Origin: JAYPAN01 sp049597955
GTDB lineage: Bacteria; Pseudomonadota; Alphaproteobacteria; RS24
Direction: 5' to 3'
DNA length: 64,000 nucleotides
Assembly (NCBI GenBank): GCA_049597955.1
Contig: JBMYND010000007.1
Location: forward strand, 43,835 to 107,834
Shown here: positions 34,053 through 42,943 of the stretch, piece by piece
Position numbering within the stretch: the stretch's first letter is position 1
Layout: every line of letters starts with the position of its first letter
The notes under the pieces: model-generated
What the model was told of the DNA's origin: nothing
What the model saw: only the letters and a program-made list of their open reading frames with translations
Databases searched by the model: none
Translations under genes and position numbers: made by a program

Positions 34053-35024
34053 TTATTGCGCGGTCGGCCGCGTAAAAATCGAAACCCGGTCGGAGGCGGT
34101 GAAATTGGCATAAAAGCCGCCGCCCAATGCGCCGCCAATAATCACCATGTGATTGCCAAATCCGGCATAGGCCATTTGGTGCAAGCCCTGTTTCATCGCC
34201 GCTTGCGCTTTCCAGCGTCCATTTTCCAAGCGCAAATGACCGGCCAATACTTGCTGCGCGCCCTGGCTGTAGCCGCCGGCATAATGCAAGGCCCCATCAA
34301 GCTCGACCAGCGCGCCGCCACTGGCTGCTTGCGGCAGCGCAGCAAGCCGACGCCATTTATCGGTTTTGGTATTATAGGCCAGCACAGCGCGACTGTCGCG
34401 GCCACGCGCATCCACTCCACCGGCAAGAATAATTTCATCGCCCATGCGCGCTGCTGCCATATTGGCCAATGCCAAAGGCATGGCCGCCATGCCGGTGCGC
34501 CATTCAGCCTTGGCAATATCGTAAACCAGCCCTTGGCGTGCATTTTTGCCAATGCCGCCAATCACAAACAAACGACCATCAATAATGAAACTGGCATGAC
34601 CGGCGCGGGCTGATGGCATAGGGCGCAATTGCAGCCATAAAGCGGTTTGCGGCATATACAGCCATAATTGGCGCGACAGGGCACCGCGCTCACTATCGCG
34701 CCCACCGGTCACAAAAACCCGCCCCCCGCCTGCCGCAATGGAAAAGCGCGACAGCGCCACCGGCAAGGGCGTCAAGGGCCGCCAGCCATCGGCGCGTAAA
34801 TCATAAAGCTCAAAAAAGCTGCGCATACCGGCGCCGACAGCGCCGGACATGACATAAAATTCACCATTCATTTGCGCGCCAACCGCCGCCGGCACAGCCG
34901 AGGGCAAGGGCGCGCCTTCACGCCAATCGGCCCGTAAGGCGGTTGGTGCCAGCAAGAGGGCGCAGAGCAGAATAAGCGCACGACTGAACGGCGCTTGGCG
35001 TGAAAAAGGCAATCGCAATGTCAT
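34053..35024 (-). CDS. Kelch-repeat beta-propeller protein, exported
   Basis: A 323-residue protein with an N-terminal signal peptide (hydrophobic core about 16-28, ending around TALRADW). The rest shows repeated kelch motifs with Gly-Gly doublets followed by an aromatic residue (VFVTGGRDS, LFVIGGIGK, IILAGGVDA, LHYAGGYSQ, MVIIGGALG). Likely a periplasmic six-bladed propeller; some relatives are NanM-type mutarotases, but no sialic acid genes are near. It starts 6 bases after the mgtE stop, so is in the same operon. Confidence 0.85.
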   Translation of the reverse strand: MTLRLPFSRQAPFSRALILLCALLLAPTALRADWREGAPLPSAVPAAVGAQMNGEFYVMSGAVGAGMRSFFELYDLRADGWRPLTPLPVALSRFSIAAGGGRVFVTGGRDSERGALSRQLWLYMPQTALWLQLRPMPSARAGHASFIIDGRLFVIGGIGKNARQGLVYDIAKAEWRTGMAAMPLALANMAAARMGDEIILAGGVDARGRDSRAVLAYNTKTDKWRRLAALPQAASGGALVELDGALHYAGGYSQGAQQVLAGHLRLENGRWKAQAAMKQGLHQMAYAGFGNHMVIIGGALGGGFYANFTASDRVSIFTRPTAQ

Positions 35025-35030
35025 GCGCTC

Positions 35031-36419
35031 TTATAGCAAAAAAAATGTGGCAAAACCGAGAAAAGCAAGAAAACCGATAATATCGGTCACAGTGGTGACA
35101 AAAACTGTTGAGCTGACCGCCGGGTCAATAGCCGCGCGTTGCAAGCCGAGCGGGATTAAAATACCGGCCAGCGCCGCCACCACCAGATTGACAATCATCG
35201 CCGCCGCCAACACCAAACCAAGCCGTATATCGTCAAACCACAGCGCCCCGACAATGCCGGTAACAATGGCAAAAAACAGCCCATTGACAAAACCTATTCC
35301 CAATTCGCGGTAAATTGACCGCATCATATTTACCGGCGATAATTCCTGCGTCGCCAGACTGCGCACGGTAATCGTCAATGTCTGCGTGCCCGCATTGCCG
35401 CCCATTGAGGCGACAATCGGCATTAAAACGGCCAATGCCACCATTTGCTCAATTGAGCCGTCAAAAAAGCCAATAATAATTGAGGCGGCAATGGCGGTCA
35501 GCAAATTGAGAAACAGCCAAGACAGCCGCCCGCGCGCTGCTTCCAACACACTGTCCGACACGGCTTCATCACCAACACCGCCGAGCAGCAAAATATCTTC
35601 ACCCGCCTCTTCCGACATGACTTCATAAACATCATCGGCGGTAATCACGCCTATCAGCCGCCGGTCTTCATCCGTGACGGCGGCATTGACCAGATTATAG
35701 CGTTCAAACAGCCGGGCGACTTCTTCCCTGTCCATTTCTGCCGGTATCAGGTGAAAATCTTCCTTGGCCAATTCCGACATATTGCGCGGCCTTTGCGCCC
35801 GCAGCACTTCCGACAATTGCACCACGCCAACCGGCTGATGGCTTTCATTGGTGATGAAAATCTCCAAAAAGCGAGTTGGCAAATCTTCCGTATCGCGCAA
35901 ATAGTCAATGGTCTGACCAACTGACCAGAAAGGCGGCACAGCAACAAAAGCCGCCTGCATCAGGCGACCGGCACTGTCTTCGGGAAACTCAAAGGCGCGC
36001 TGCAAGGGCAGACGCTCGGAGGCCGGTATCTGCTCCAGCACTTCCTCGCGCGCCTCGGTTGCCAAATCTTCCAGCACAAAAACCGCATCATCGCTGTCAA
36101 GTTCCTGCACAGTGGCGACCAGCGTTTCAATATCAATATGCTGCAGCACTTCATCGCGGGTATTTTCATCCAGCTCGGCAAAGACCTGCGCCGGTAAATC
36201 ATTGCCAATCAGCGCCATCAGCGCCTGTCGGCTGTCACTGTCGAGTTTGACGATAATATCGGCCGTATCGGCAACATGCAGCGCGTTGAAACGGTCAATC
36301 AGGGCAAGCCGGTCTTCTGAGGCAATTTCCGCGCGCAATTCGCTCAGCAAGGCAGCGTCAACATCGGGCGCGGCACCCAATTCGATTTCGTCTTCAAAAT
36401 GCTGCTCCGTCTCGCTCAC
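35031..36419 (-). CDS. mgtE: Magnesium transporter MgtE
   Basis: Mg2+ channel/transporter: N-terminal superhelical domain (LHVADTADIIVKL, VQELDSDDAVFVLEDL), a CBS pair (VGVVQLSEVLRAQ, GVITADDVYEVM), a plug helix and five membrane helices with PIVASMGGNAGTQTLTITVRSLA. About 462 residues from GTG 36419. A longer frame starts at 36605 but would overlap the divergent MAPEG gene's leader, and its extra residues are not conserved MgtE sequence. The upstream site (GAGAG) is weak, so the start is a judgement. Confidence 0.94.
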   Translation of the reverse strand: MSETEQHFEDEIELGAAPDVDAALLSELRAEIASEDRLALIDRFNALHVADTADIIVKLDSDSRQALMALIGNDLPAQVFAELDENTRDEVLQHIDIETLVATVQELDSDDAVFVLEDLATEAREEVLEQIPASERLPLQRAFEFPEDSAGRLMQAAFVAVPPFWSVGQTIDYLRDTEDLPTRFLEIFITNESHQPVGVVQLSEVLRAQRPRNMSELAKEDFHLIPAEMDREEVARLFERYNLVNAAVTDEDRRLIGVITADDVYEVMSEEAGEDILLLGGVGDEAVSDSVLEAARGRLSWLFLNLLTAIAASIIIGFFDGSIEQMVALAVLMPIVASMGGNAGTQTLTITVRSLATQELSPVNMMRSIYRELGIGFVNGLFFAIVTGIVGALWFDDIRLGLVLAAAMIVNLVVAALAGILIPLGLQRAAIDPAVSSTVFVTTVTDIIGFLAFLGFATFFLL

Positions 36420-36560
36420 ATCACTCTCTTTTCCGGCAGATGACCCATATTTGTGAATAGGCGGGTGCGTGTCCTGCAAGGTTTTGCTTGGAAAAACCCC
36501 CGCTATAGCCATAGGATAACAGAGGTTTCGATTCGACAAAACAAGACCATGGGAGGAAAC

Positions 36561-36935
36561 ATGTTGGAACTTATTTTTGGGGCGCTCATTGTGTATGGGC
36601 TTCACCTCACCCTGCCAAGCATGATGGCATTATTGAGCGGGCAGGTTAATTTCGACTTTCTGGCCGGCCCGCGGGACACAGCGCCGGATTTTTCTGTCGC
36701 AGTTCAACGCGCCAAGCGGGCGGCGGCCAATTTCAGCGAAAGCCTGCCGATATTTTTGGCGCTGGCCATTCTGGCGATTATTATGGACAAACAGGCCGGT
36801 GAGGCGGCGGCGATTTGGCTTGCGCTGCGGCTGGTTTATACACCGGTTTATATAATGGGAACGCCGCATTTGCGGACGCTTGTTTGGATAGGCTCACTCA
36901 TCTGCCTGATAATGATGGCGCTTGCACTCACCTAG
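36561..36935 (+). CDS. MAPEG family membrane protein
   Basis: A 124-residue protein with about four membrane helices, related to membrane-associated glutathione transferases. Markers: FLAGPRD followed by an acidic residue, VQRAKRAAANFSESLPIFLALA, and the RLVYTPVYIMG segment. ATG 36561 has GGGAGG 4 bases upstream; longer frames would begin in the mgtE leader. Likely a detoxification or redox role, inferred only from the family. Confidence 0.9.
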   Translation: MLELIFGALIVYGLHLTLPSMMALLSGQVNFDFLAGPRDTAPDFSVAVQRAKRAAANFSESLPIFLALAILAIIMDKQAGEAAAIWLALRLVYTPVYIMGTPHLRTLVWIGSLICLIMMALALT

Positions 36936-36981
36936 AGCAGCACGGCTACAGCTTTGGGACGGCGCGTCAGGTGCTTTGCCG

Positions 36982-37209
36982 CTACCAGTCAAAAGCGTCC
37001 ATCCATTCGGTGAAAAACGCCTCATCTTCATAAAACCAGTCAAGATCAAGGCTGGCGTCTTTTTCTGCCTTGCCAGCGCCTTGCCGCGCCCCCAAGCGCA
37101 CGACATTTTCCGCTTCCGGCTCATCAAACCGACGCGCCCGCAGCTCAGCACCGCTGCCGACCGTTATATCCAAAACCGTTTCCGGTGATTTATTTTCCCT
37201 GTCATCCAT
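36982..37209 (-). CDS. Small acidic hypothetical protein
   Basis: A 75-residue frame, strongly acidic toward the C-terminus (SLDLDWFYEDEAFFTEWMDAFDW). No family recognised. ATG 37209 has TAAGG just upstream. It lies 73 bases downstream of the methyltransferase gene on the same strand. The acidic aromatic tail looks protein-like rather than random, but a chance frame is possible. Confidence 0.5.
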   Translation of the reverse strand: MDDRENKSPETVLDITVGSGAELRARRFDEPEAENVVRLGARQGAGKAEKDASLDLDWFYEDEAFFTEWMDAFDW

Positions 37210-37282
37210 AGCCTTAAAATGGGGTCGTTGCCCTGCCCGGTCAAGTCGCCTGTGTCGCACATGTCGCCAATTGGCAGCACTT

Positions 37283-38128
37283 TCAGGCGCGGGCTGAGAC
37301 CATCCAAGTCGCGCTGGGAAAATGCAGCGCCTGATTTTTGTGAAAAGGCTCAAGCGCCGTCGCCAGCTTGGCGAAAAGTGGCTCGGCCCCGGCGTCACCG
37401 GCCTCTTTGACAAAGGCCGAAATAATCGGATTGATGCGGGCAAAATTTTCCGCCGCCTCGCGCACTTGCTGGCCGGAGAAAAGCTGCAATTCCTGCCTGT
37501 GCGGCTCTAATTTGACCTCGGAAAAGCCGGCTTCTTGCAGAATCGAAGTCACATAATCCGGCTCGGCAAAGGCAAACGGGCCGGGCGCGCGCGGGTCTGG
37601 TGGCGGCGGCATATCGATAAATTCACGCGCCGCCTGCAAAGCCACACTGTGCCAAAGATTTTCAGCCGGAACCTGCCAGCAGACAAAGGCCAAGGGCGCA
37701 CCGGCTTTCAATCCGGCATGGATATTGGCAAAACCGGTCACCGGCGCGTCGAAAAACATAACGCCAAAACGTGAAAAAGCCGCATCATAGCGCCCCGCTT
37801 CCAAGCCATGCGTTTGCAAATCGCAGGTCACGAAATCGGCATTGGCCAATCCTTCAGCCTGCAAGCGTTGGCGCGCATATTCGGTCATTGGCACGGAAAT
37901 ATCAGCGCCGGTCACGCGCGCGCCATCGGGCAATTGCGCAGCAATTTGCAATGTAGTTGTGCCGGTGCCGCAGCCAATATCAAGAAGATGCGCGCAAGCG
38001 GCGAGATTCAGGCGCTTTAACGCTTCATCACCCAAAGGTTGCAACATGGTATCCATTTGCTGCTGGTTGGCGACCCAATAATCACCGCCCGACCCTGACC
38101 AAAATTCTGACTGCTGCTCATTTGCCAT
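37283..38128 (-). CDS. Class I SAM-dependent methyltransferase
   Basis: A 281-residue methyltransferase. Motif I LLDIGCGTGTTTLQIA binds S-adenosylmethionine, motif II GADIS, and DAAFSRFGVMFF is the post-motif region. The opening EFWSGSGGDYWVANQQQMD is typical of UbiE/COQ5-like methyltransferases of unknown acceptor. It lies 21 bases after the Baeyer-Villiger-type monooxygenase, so the two probably form an operon and may modify the same type of small molecule. Confidence 0.92.
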   Translation of the reverse strand: MANEQQSEFWSGSGGDYWVANQQQMDTMLQPLGDEALKRLNLAACAHLLDIGCGTGTTTLQIAAQLPDGARVTGADISVPMTEYARQRLQAEGLANADFVTCDLQTHGLEAGRYDAAFSRFGVMFFDAPVTGFANIHAGLKAGAPLAFVCWQVPAENLWHSVALQAAREFIDMPPPPDPRAPGPFAFAEPDYVTSILQEAGFSEVKLEPHRQELQLFSGQQVREAAENFARINPIISAFVKEAGDAGAEPLFAKLATALEPFHKNQALHFPSATWMVSARA

Positions 38129-38149
38129 AATGCATCCCCTCGCTGTTGG

Positions 38150-40027
38150 TTAATTCTGCTCCAGACCGTCCAGCCTGTCCTGCTGCCGCCATTGGGCCAA
38201 TATATCGAAAAACGCGACCGGCCCCTCACCATAGGGCATATTGGCCCTGTATTGATTGCCATGTCCCTCATTATTGTAATAGCCGGGCGTGCAAGCGGCC
38301 TGAAAAGCCTCTGTATCGCGCGCCTTTTCAATAATTTTCGCGACCCAATTTTTCTCAGCCTCAATCGTCGCTTCGGTGCGGGTAAGGCCACGCTGTTTGG
38401 CATTGGCGACAATATAGGCCATGTGCTGACTTTGCTGGTCCAGCGCATAGGTGAAATTGGCGCTGAAGCCGCTTTGTGTCGGGCCGTAGAAAAACGCATT
38501 GGGAAAGCCATTGACATGCATGCCGTGAAAGCTTTGCATCCCGTCTTTCCATTTATCGGAAATCGACAGGCCATTCGTGCCGAAAATCTGGTATCCGGCG
38601 CGGCGGGCGTAATCTGTGCCGACCTCGAAACCGGTCGCAAAAATAATGCAATCGACCGGATATTCCGTATTGTCGAGCATGACACCATTTTGCGTTATCC
38701 GCTCGACACCTTGCCCATTCGTGTCAATCAGCGCCACATTGGGCCGGTTGAATGTCTGCAAATAATCATCATGAAAACAGGGGCGTTTGCAAAACAGCCG
38801 GTAATAGGGCTTAAGCCTTTCCGCCGTTTCGTCATCGCCGACAATATCATCCACCCGGTTGCGAATGCGCTCCATTTTATGAAAATCGGCAATTTCCAAT
38901 GCCTCCTGCACATTCATAAAATCCATCGCCTTATCGGTCAGATATTGTTTCAGCCCTTTGCGGTAAAGTGCCGGTTGCAAGAGACCGGACGCCGCCCAAA
39001 GCGCAAGCCGCAAACGCGAGGGGCGTTTGTCGCGCAAATCGCCAAATAAATTGCGAAATGCATCGGTCCAGCCATCGGCGACCAAATCTTCCTTAACCGG
39101 CTGGCCGAACAGCAATTTTTCAAAATTGCGTCGCCGCTTTTCGTGCCATCCGGGGCTTTGGGCGGTCAACCAATCGGCATTTGTGTCCTGATTATTGCGC
39201 ACTTCCACCGAGGAGGGTGTGCGCTGGAAGACATAAAGCTGCTTGGCCGAGGCCCCCAAATGCGGCACGCATTGTATCGCCGTCGCGCCCGTGCCGATAA
39301 TGGCGACGTTTTTATCCTTGAGGCCGGTTAAATCACCCTCCGAAGTGCCGCCCGTATAGCCATAATCCCATCGGCTGGTATGGAAAGTATGACCTTTGAA
39401 ATCGGTAATGCCGGTAATGGCCGGCAGTTTCGGGCGATTCAGCGGGCCATTGCTGTGGACGACATAGCGCGCCGATAATTCATCGCCGCGATCCGTGCTG
39501 ACCTGCCAGCGACAACACGCCTCGTCCCAGCTTGTTTGTGTGACCTCGGTTTGCAAAAGTGCCTTTTCTGCCAGCCCGAATTGCTCGGCAATCACCCCGC
39601 AATAATCCAGCGTTTCGGCAGCATTGGTATATTTGCGCGCTGGCACAAAACCGGTTTCTTCCAGCAAGGGAAAATAAATATAGGATTCAATATCGCAGGA
39701 CGCACCGGGATAGCGGTTCCAATACCATGTGCCGCCAAAGCCGCCGCCCTTTTCAATAATCGCAATATCGGAAATGCCCGCTTGCAACAGTCGCACCGCC
39801 GATAACATGCCGCCAAAGCCACCGCCAATAATCGCCACTTCGACATCACGCTTTTGCGGCGCGCGTTCAGCCTTGTCGTCGATATAAGGGTCATCGACAA
39901 AATAGGCGAAATCGCCGACCACTTCCTGATATTGCTCATTGCCGTCTTGGCGCACACGCTTGTCGCGCTCGATACGATATTTTTCCCTGACAGCGTTCAA
40001 ATCAACCGTTTTGCCCGCAACGCTCAC
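38150..40027 (-). CDS. Flavin-dependent Baeyer-Villiger-type monooxygenase
   Basis: A 625-residue FAD/NADPH enzyme inserting oxygen next to a carbonyl. First Rossmann motif AIIGGGFGGMLSAVRL, a second AIIGTGATAIQ, the FGGTWYWNRYPGASCD segment, and the Baeyer-Villiger fingerprint FKGHTFHTSRWDY. Residues 1-60 form an N-terminal extension seen in cyclohexanone/phenylacetone monooxygenase relatives. GTG start has GGGGAG 8 bases upstream. Substrate unknown; ketones from lipids, terpenes or steroids are typical. Confidence 0.92.
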   Translation of the reverse strand: MSVAGKTVDLNAVREKYRIERDKRVRQDGNEQYQEVVGDFAYFVDDPYIDDKAERAPQKRDVEVAIIGGGFGGMLSAVRLLQAGISDIAIIEKGGGFGGTWYWNRYPGASCDIESYIYFPLLEETGFVPARKYTNAAETLDYCGVIAEQFGLAEKALLQTEVTQTSWDEACCRWQVSTDRGDELSARYVVHSNGPLNRPKLPAITGITDFKGHTFHTSRWDYGYTGGTSEGDLTGLKDKNVAIIGTGATAIQCVPHLGASAKQLYVFQRTPSSVEVRNNQDTNADWLTAQSPGWHEKRRRNFEKLLFGQPVKEDLVADGWTDAFRNLFGDLRDKRPSRLRLALWAASGLLQPALYRKGLKQYLTDKAMDFMNVQEALEIADFHKMERIRNRVDDIVGDDETAERLKPYYRLFCKRPCFHDDYLQTFNRPNVALIDTNGQGVERITQNGVMLDNTEYPVDCIIFATGFEVGTDYARRAGYQIFGTNGLSISDKWKDGMQSFHGMHVNGFPNAFFYGPTQSGFSANFTYALDQQSQHMAYIVANAKQRGLTRTEATIEAEKNWVAKIIEKARDTEAFQAACTPGYYNNEGHGNQYRANMPYGEGPVAFFDILAQWRQQDRLDGLEQN

Positions 40028-40120
40028 CAGCCCATCTCCCCGCTTTGTCCATACCTTCTAACCACAGACTTGTCCCAATTGTGCCGGAAATCAAGCTTTT
40101 TGGCAGGCCATTTTGCCACG

Positions 40121-41236
40121 CTAAACGGGTTGGAAGACGATGATAAACAGCAACATCAACCCAACCATCAGCGCCGATTGTGCGGTAATAAGCAATATCG
40201 GGCCCTTGCCAATATCGCGCAGAGCGCCAAAACTGGTCTTCACGCCCAGCGCCGCCACCGCCAGCACCAGAAAAAACCGCGCTGTATCGGCCAGAAAAGC
40301 AGCCATATAAGGGGCTATCAGCCCCATTGAATTGGCACCGACGATAATGATAAAGGCGAGCAAAAAACCCGGTAATTTCGGCACGGAACGCGTCGCGCCC
40401 AGCTTGCGTGCGCCGAACCAAAAGGCAATCAGCATGACCACCGGAAACAACAGGGCCACCCGCAATAATTTGCTGACTGTCGCCACTTCGCCCGCCTCAG
40501 TGCTTATCGCATAACCGGCGCCAAGCACTTGCGCGACATCATGGATGGCACCGCCAAGCATCAGACCGGCTTCAGCATCTGAAAGGCCCAGACTTTGCGC
40601 CATAATAGGATAGGCAATCATGGCAATGGTTGACAGACAGGCCACGCAAACAATGACGAATATCGTGTGCCGCTCGCGGGTTTGTGATGCGGGCAGCACA
40701 GTTGAAATGGCCAGTGCCGCCGATGCGCCGCAAATCGCCACCGCGCCACCGGCCAAAATGCCCAGCTCGCGCGGCAATTTGAACAGGCGCGCCAGCACCA
40801 CGCCGCTTGAAAAAATAATCGCCACAACAAGCATAATCGCAATAACAATATCAAAACCCAGCGCAGCAATTTCCTGAAAGGTCAATTGCGCGCCCGATAT
40901 GGCAATGCCAAGCCGCAAGACTTGTTTGGCGGTGACATCAAGCCCCGCCCGGGTCGTTTCCATTGTGCCGAGAAAATTGACCGACATGCCCAGCAGCAGG
41001 GCAAAAAACACAGCCGGTGCGAGATAATATTGGGCCAGAAACATGGCCGCCAGCGCAATCAGCATGGCGGTTATCATGCCGGGAAACAGCCGCTTCAGCC
41101 TGTCGAGGGAAAATCCACTATCGGCTTTGTCGTCAATGCTTGGCAGGCCTTCAAGCGAGTCGAGATAATCGAGGCTGGCAAAATCAAGCAGGTCGGAACG
41201 CTGTGCGCCCGACGCGCGACTCTCCGGTTTTGTCAT
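40121..41236 (-). CDS. YeiH/YadS-type putative sulfate exporter family protein
   Basis: A 371-residue membrane protein with about ten hydrophobic helices (UPF0324/COG2855). Markers are GMSVNFLG, KQVLRLGIAISGAQLTFQEI, GGAVAICGASAALA, and GLMLGGAIHDVAQVLGAGYAIS. A soluble acidic N-terminus of about 55 residues precedes the first helix. ATG 41236 has GGGGGAG upstream. The family is linked to sulfate or sulfite export after organosulfonate breakdown; the nearby cysH and siroheme gene fit a sulfur theme, but that is inference. Confidence 0.87.
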   Translation of the reverse strand: MTKPESRASGAQRSDLLDFASLDYLDSLEGLPSIDDKADSGFSLDRLKRLFPGMITAMLIALAAMFLAQYYLAPAVFFALLLGMSVNFLGTMETTRAGLDVTAKQVLRLGIAISGAQLTFQEIAALGFDIVIAIMLVVAIIFSSGVVLARLFKLPRELGILAGGAVAICGASAALAISTVLPASQTRERHTIFVIVCVACLSTIAMIAYPIMAQSLGLSDAEAGLMLGGAIHDVAQVLGAGYAISTEAGEVATVSKLLRVALLFPVVMLIAFWFGARKLGATRSVPKLPGFLLAFIIIVGANSMGLIAPYMAAFLADTARFFLVLAVAALGVKTSFGALRDIGKGPILLITAQSALMVGLMLLFIIVFQPV

Positions 41237-41389
41237 AAAACTCCCCCAATGCCACCCGCTGATAAACGCGGCGCGGGCTGCCTGCACATATGCTGCAAGC
41301 CTATGCGGCGGGCATGAACCGGTCAAGTCAGCTTTGGCGTGTCGCAAGCAATCTCAAACATGCAAGGCCGGCGCAATATCGGGTGTGTT

Positions 41390-41476
41390 TGGTGCGGTCG
41401 AGAAGACTCGAACTTCCACGGGTGTTACCCCACAGCGACCTCAACGCTGCGCGTCTACCAATTCCGCCACGACCGC
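41390..41476 (-). tRNA. tRNA-Leu (anticodon GAG)
   Basis: An 87-base gene with encoded CCA. The acceptor stem pairs GCGGTCG (41470-41476) with its complement (41394-41400). The anticodon arm is CAGCG-TTGAGGT-CGCTG with GAG at 41440-41442, and the long variable arm typical of class II tRNA-Leu is present, followed by GTTCGAGTC in the T arm. Reads CUC/CUU codons. Confidence 0.95.
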
Positions 41477-41540
41477 ATGTCAGGCAGGAGCTTTAGCTAG
41501 CAAAAAACCATCGGATAAACAAGCATCAAAGCGGGGCCGG

Positions 41541-42278
41541 TTAAATGCCGTCACCGTCAACATTCAAGTGAATACCGCACTCATCCTTGTCGCTGCCTGC
41601 CCAGCGACCGGAGCGGTAATCGCCGCCTTCTTCCACTTTTTGCGTGCAAGGCATACAGCCAATCGACAAATAGCCGTCTTTGACCAGCGGATGACGCGGC
41701 AATTGGTGGGTTTCAATATAGGCTTTCAAATCATCCAATTGCCAATTGGCCAGCGGATTGACTTTATAGCGGCCATCCGTGTCAATCTCGATAATATCCA
41801 TCCCCTGCCGCGCACCGGTCTGAAAGCGTTTACGACCGGTAATCAGCGCATCAAAACCGGCAATGGCGCGCGCCTGCGGCAGCACTTTGCGAATATGGCA
41901 GCAGCCATCCGTATCACGCGACCACAGTGCGCCTTTCGGGTCTTTTTGCCGCAAATCATCCGGATGCGGGGCAACAGAGCGAATATCGGTCAGCCCCAGC
42001 GCCTGTTGCAGCCGGTCACGATAGCGCAATGTCTCGCCGAATAATTTGCCGGTATTGAGAAATATCACCGGCACGGTGGGGTCGATTTGCGCGACCAAAT
42101 GCAACAGCACAACCGATTCCGCGCCAAAGCTTGAGACAATGCCAATGCGACCGGCAAAATGCGTATCAATGCAGGCGCGCAAAACCGCGCTTGGCTCCTG
42201 CCCTTCAAATCCGGCATTGAGCGCCGCCAGACCATTGGCATCCAATGGTGCGTTTTGCATTTCCAAAGCAGCCATCAT
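41541..42278 (-). CDS. cysH: Phosphoadenylyl/adenylyl-sulfate reductase
   Basis: Reduces activated sulfate (APS or PAPS) to sulfite. The PP-loop-like SSFGAESVVLLHL, the GCCHIRKV Cys pair, and IGCMPCT plus a closing DECGIHL Cys are present. The two Cys pairs are the signature of iron-sulfur APS reductases, as in many alphaproteobacteria and plants, rather than the PAPS-only E. coli type. 245 residues. ATG 42278 overlaps the siroheme gene stop (ATGA) and is 8 bases after AAGGG; an upstream GTG is less likely. Confidence 0.94.
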   Translation of the reverse strand: MMAALEMQNAPLDANGLAALNAGFEGQEPSAVLRACIDTHFAGRIGIVSSFGAESVVLLHLVAQIDPTVPVIFLNTGKLFGETLRYRDRLQQALGLTDIRSVAPHPDDLRQKDPKGALWSRDTDGCCHIRKVLPQARAIAGFDALITGRKRFQTGARQGMDIIEIDTDGRYKVNPLANWQLDDLKAYIETHQLPRHPLVKDGYLSIGCMPCTQKVEEGGDYRSGRWAGSDKDECGIHLNVDGDGI

Positions 42279-42835
42279 GGCAACCACCCTTCTGCATCAA
42301 TCATCTCATTGGTGCGTTTTATCAATTCGGCAAAATCCGCCCCATCAGCGCGCCAAATATCGCGGGCATCAGAAAGCCTGTTGAGGCGCTGCTGCCAATC
42401 AGCCGGATAGCGCGCCTGCAAATCAGCCTTTAAGCGCCGCGCCAGACCCGGCGATTTACCACCGGTTGACGCGGTCAGCAGCATGTCGCCACGACGCACA
42501 ATGGCCGGCACGTGAAAATCGCAAAGCGGTTTGACATCTTCCACATTGACCAGCGTTTTATGGGCGCGCGCCTCACCGGTCAGGCGTTCGGCCAGCGCAT
42601 CTTCCACATTGGCGATATAGACCACATGGCAGGCCGCAATATCAGCTTCGCTCGGCCAAGCCTCAATCAGCCGGTCACCGGCCAGGGCGCGCATTTCTTC
42701 CTGCGGTGCCTCGGCATAGACACGCACAAAGCCAACACCTGCCGCATCCACCATTTGCAGGCGACGCTGCGCCTGCGGGCCGCTGCCTATCACCGCAATA
42801 ATCATATCTTTCGTATCCAGAATTACCGGCAACAT
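42275..42835 (-). CDS. Precorrin-2 dehydrogenase / sirohydrochlorin ferrochelatase (CysG N-terminal type)
   Basis: A 186-residue protein matching the NAD-binding and dimerisation part of CysG or Met8: MIIAVIGSGPQAQRRLQ, HVVYIANVEDALAERLTGEAR, KTLVNVEDVKPLCDFHVPAIVRRGDMLLTASTGGKSPGLARRLK. It makes siroheme, the cofactor of sulfite reductase, from precorrin-2. It is first in a two-gene operon with cysH; the methyltransferase half (CobA) and the sulfite reductase gene are not in the window. AAGGAG precedes the ATG. Confidence 0.92.
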   Translation of the reverse strand: MLPVILDTKDMIIAVIGSGPQAQRRLQMVDAAGVGFVRVYAEAPQEEMRALAGDRLIEAWPSEADIAACHVVYIANVEDALAERLTGEARAHKTLVNVEDVKPLCDFHVPAIVRRGDMLLTASTGGKSPGLARRLKADLQARYPADWQQRLNRLSDARDIWRADGADFAELIKRTNEMIDAEGWLP

Positions 42836-42870
42836 GCTTGTCTCCTTTCTTTCTATATGGGGCAGTCGCG

Positions 42871-42930
42871 CTTATTTATCAATATATTTTTGTATTATAT
42901 TTTATTCTACATATTATTTATGTATTTATG
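42871..42930. other. AT-rich promoter-like stretch upstream of lipB
   Basis: Sixty bases with only seven G or C, unlike the rest of the window. It holds several -10-like hexamers (for example TATTAT at 42893-42898). It lies between the divergent siroheme gene and lipB and probably holds promoters or a bent-DNA site. Confidence 0.5.
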
Positions 42931-42932
42931 GC

Positions 42933-42936
42933 AGGA
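42933..42936 (+). promoter_or_regulatory. Ribosome-binding site favouring the lipB GTG start
   Basis: AGGA lies 7 bases before GTG 42944, and 22 bases before the next in-frame ATG at 42959, so GTG is the better start. Confidence 0.5.
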
Positions 42937-42943
42937 AACTCTG

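Noticed and set aside
36420..36605. Longer MgtE start at 36605
   Set aside because: The extra 62 residues do not resemble the MgtE N-domain and overlap the leader of the divergent MAPEG gene.
42512..42943. Long N-terminal extension of the lipB reading frame
   Set aside because: It runs antisense through the siroheme gene and the AT-rich gap; LipB homology starts only near 42944-42965.
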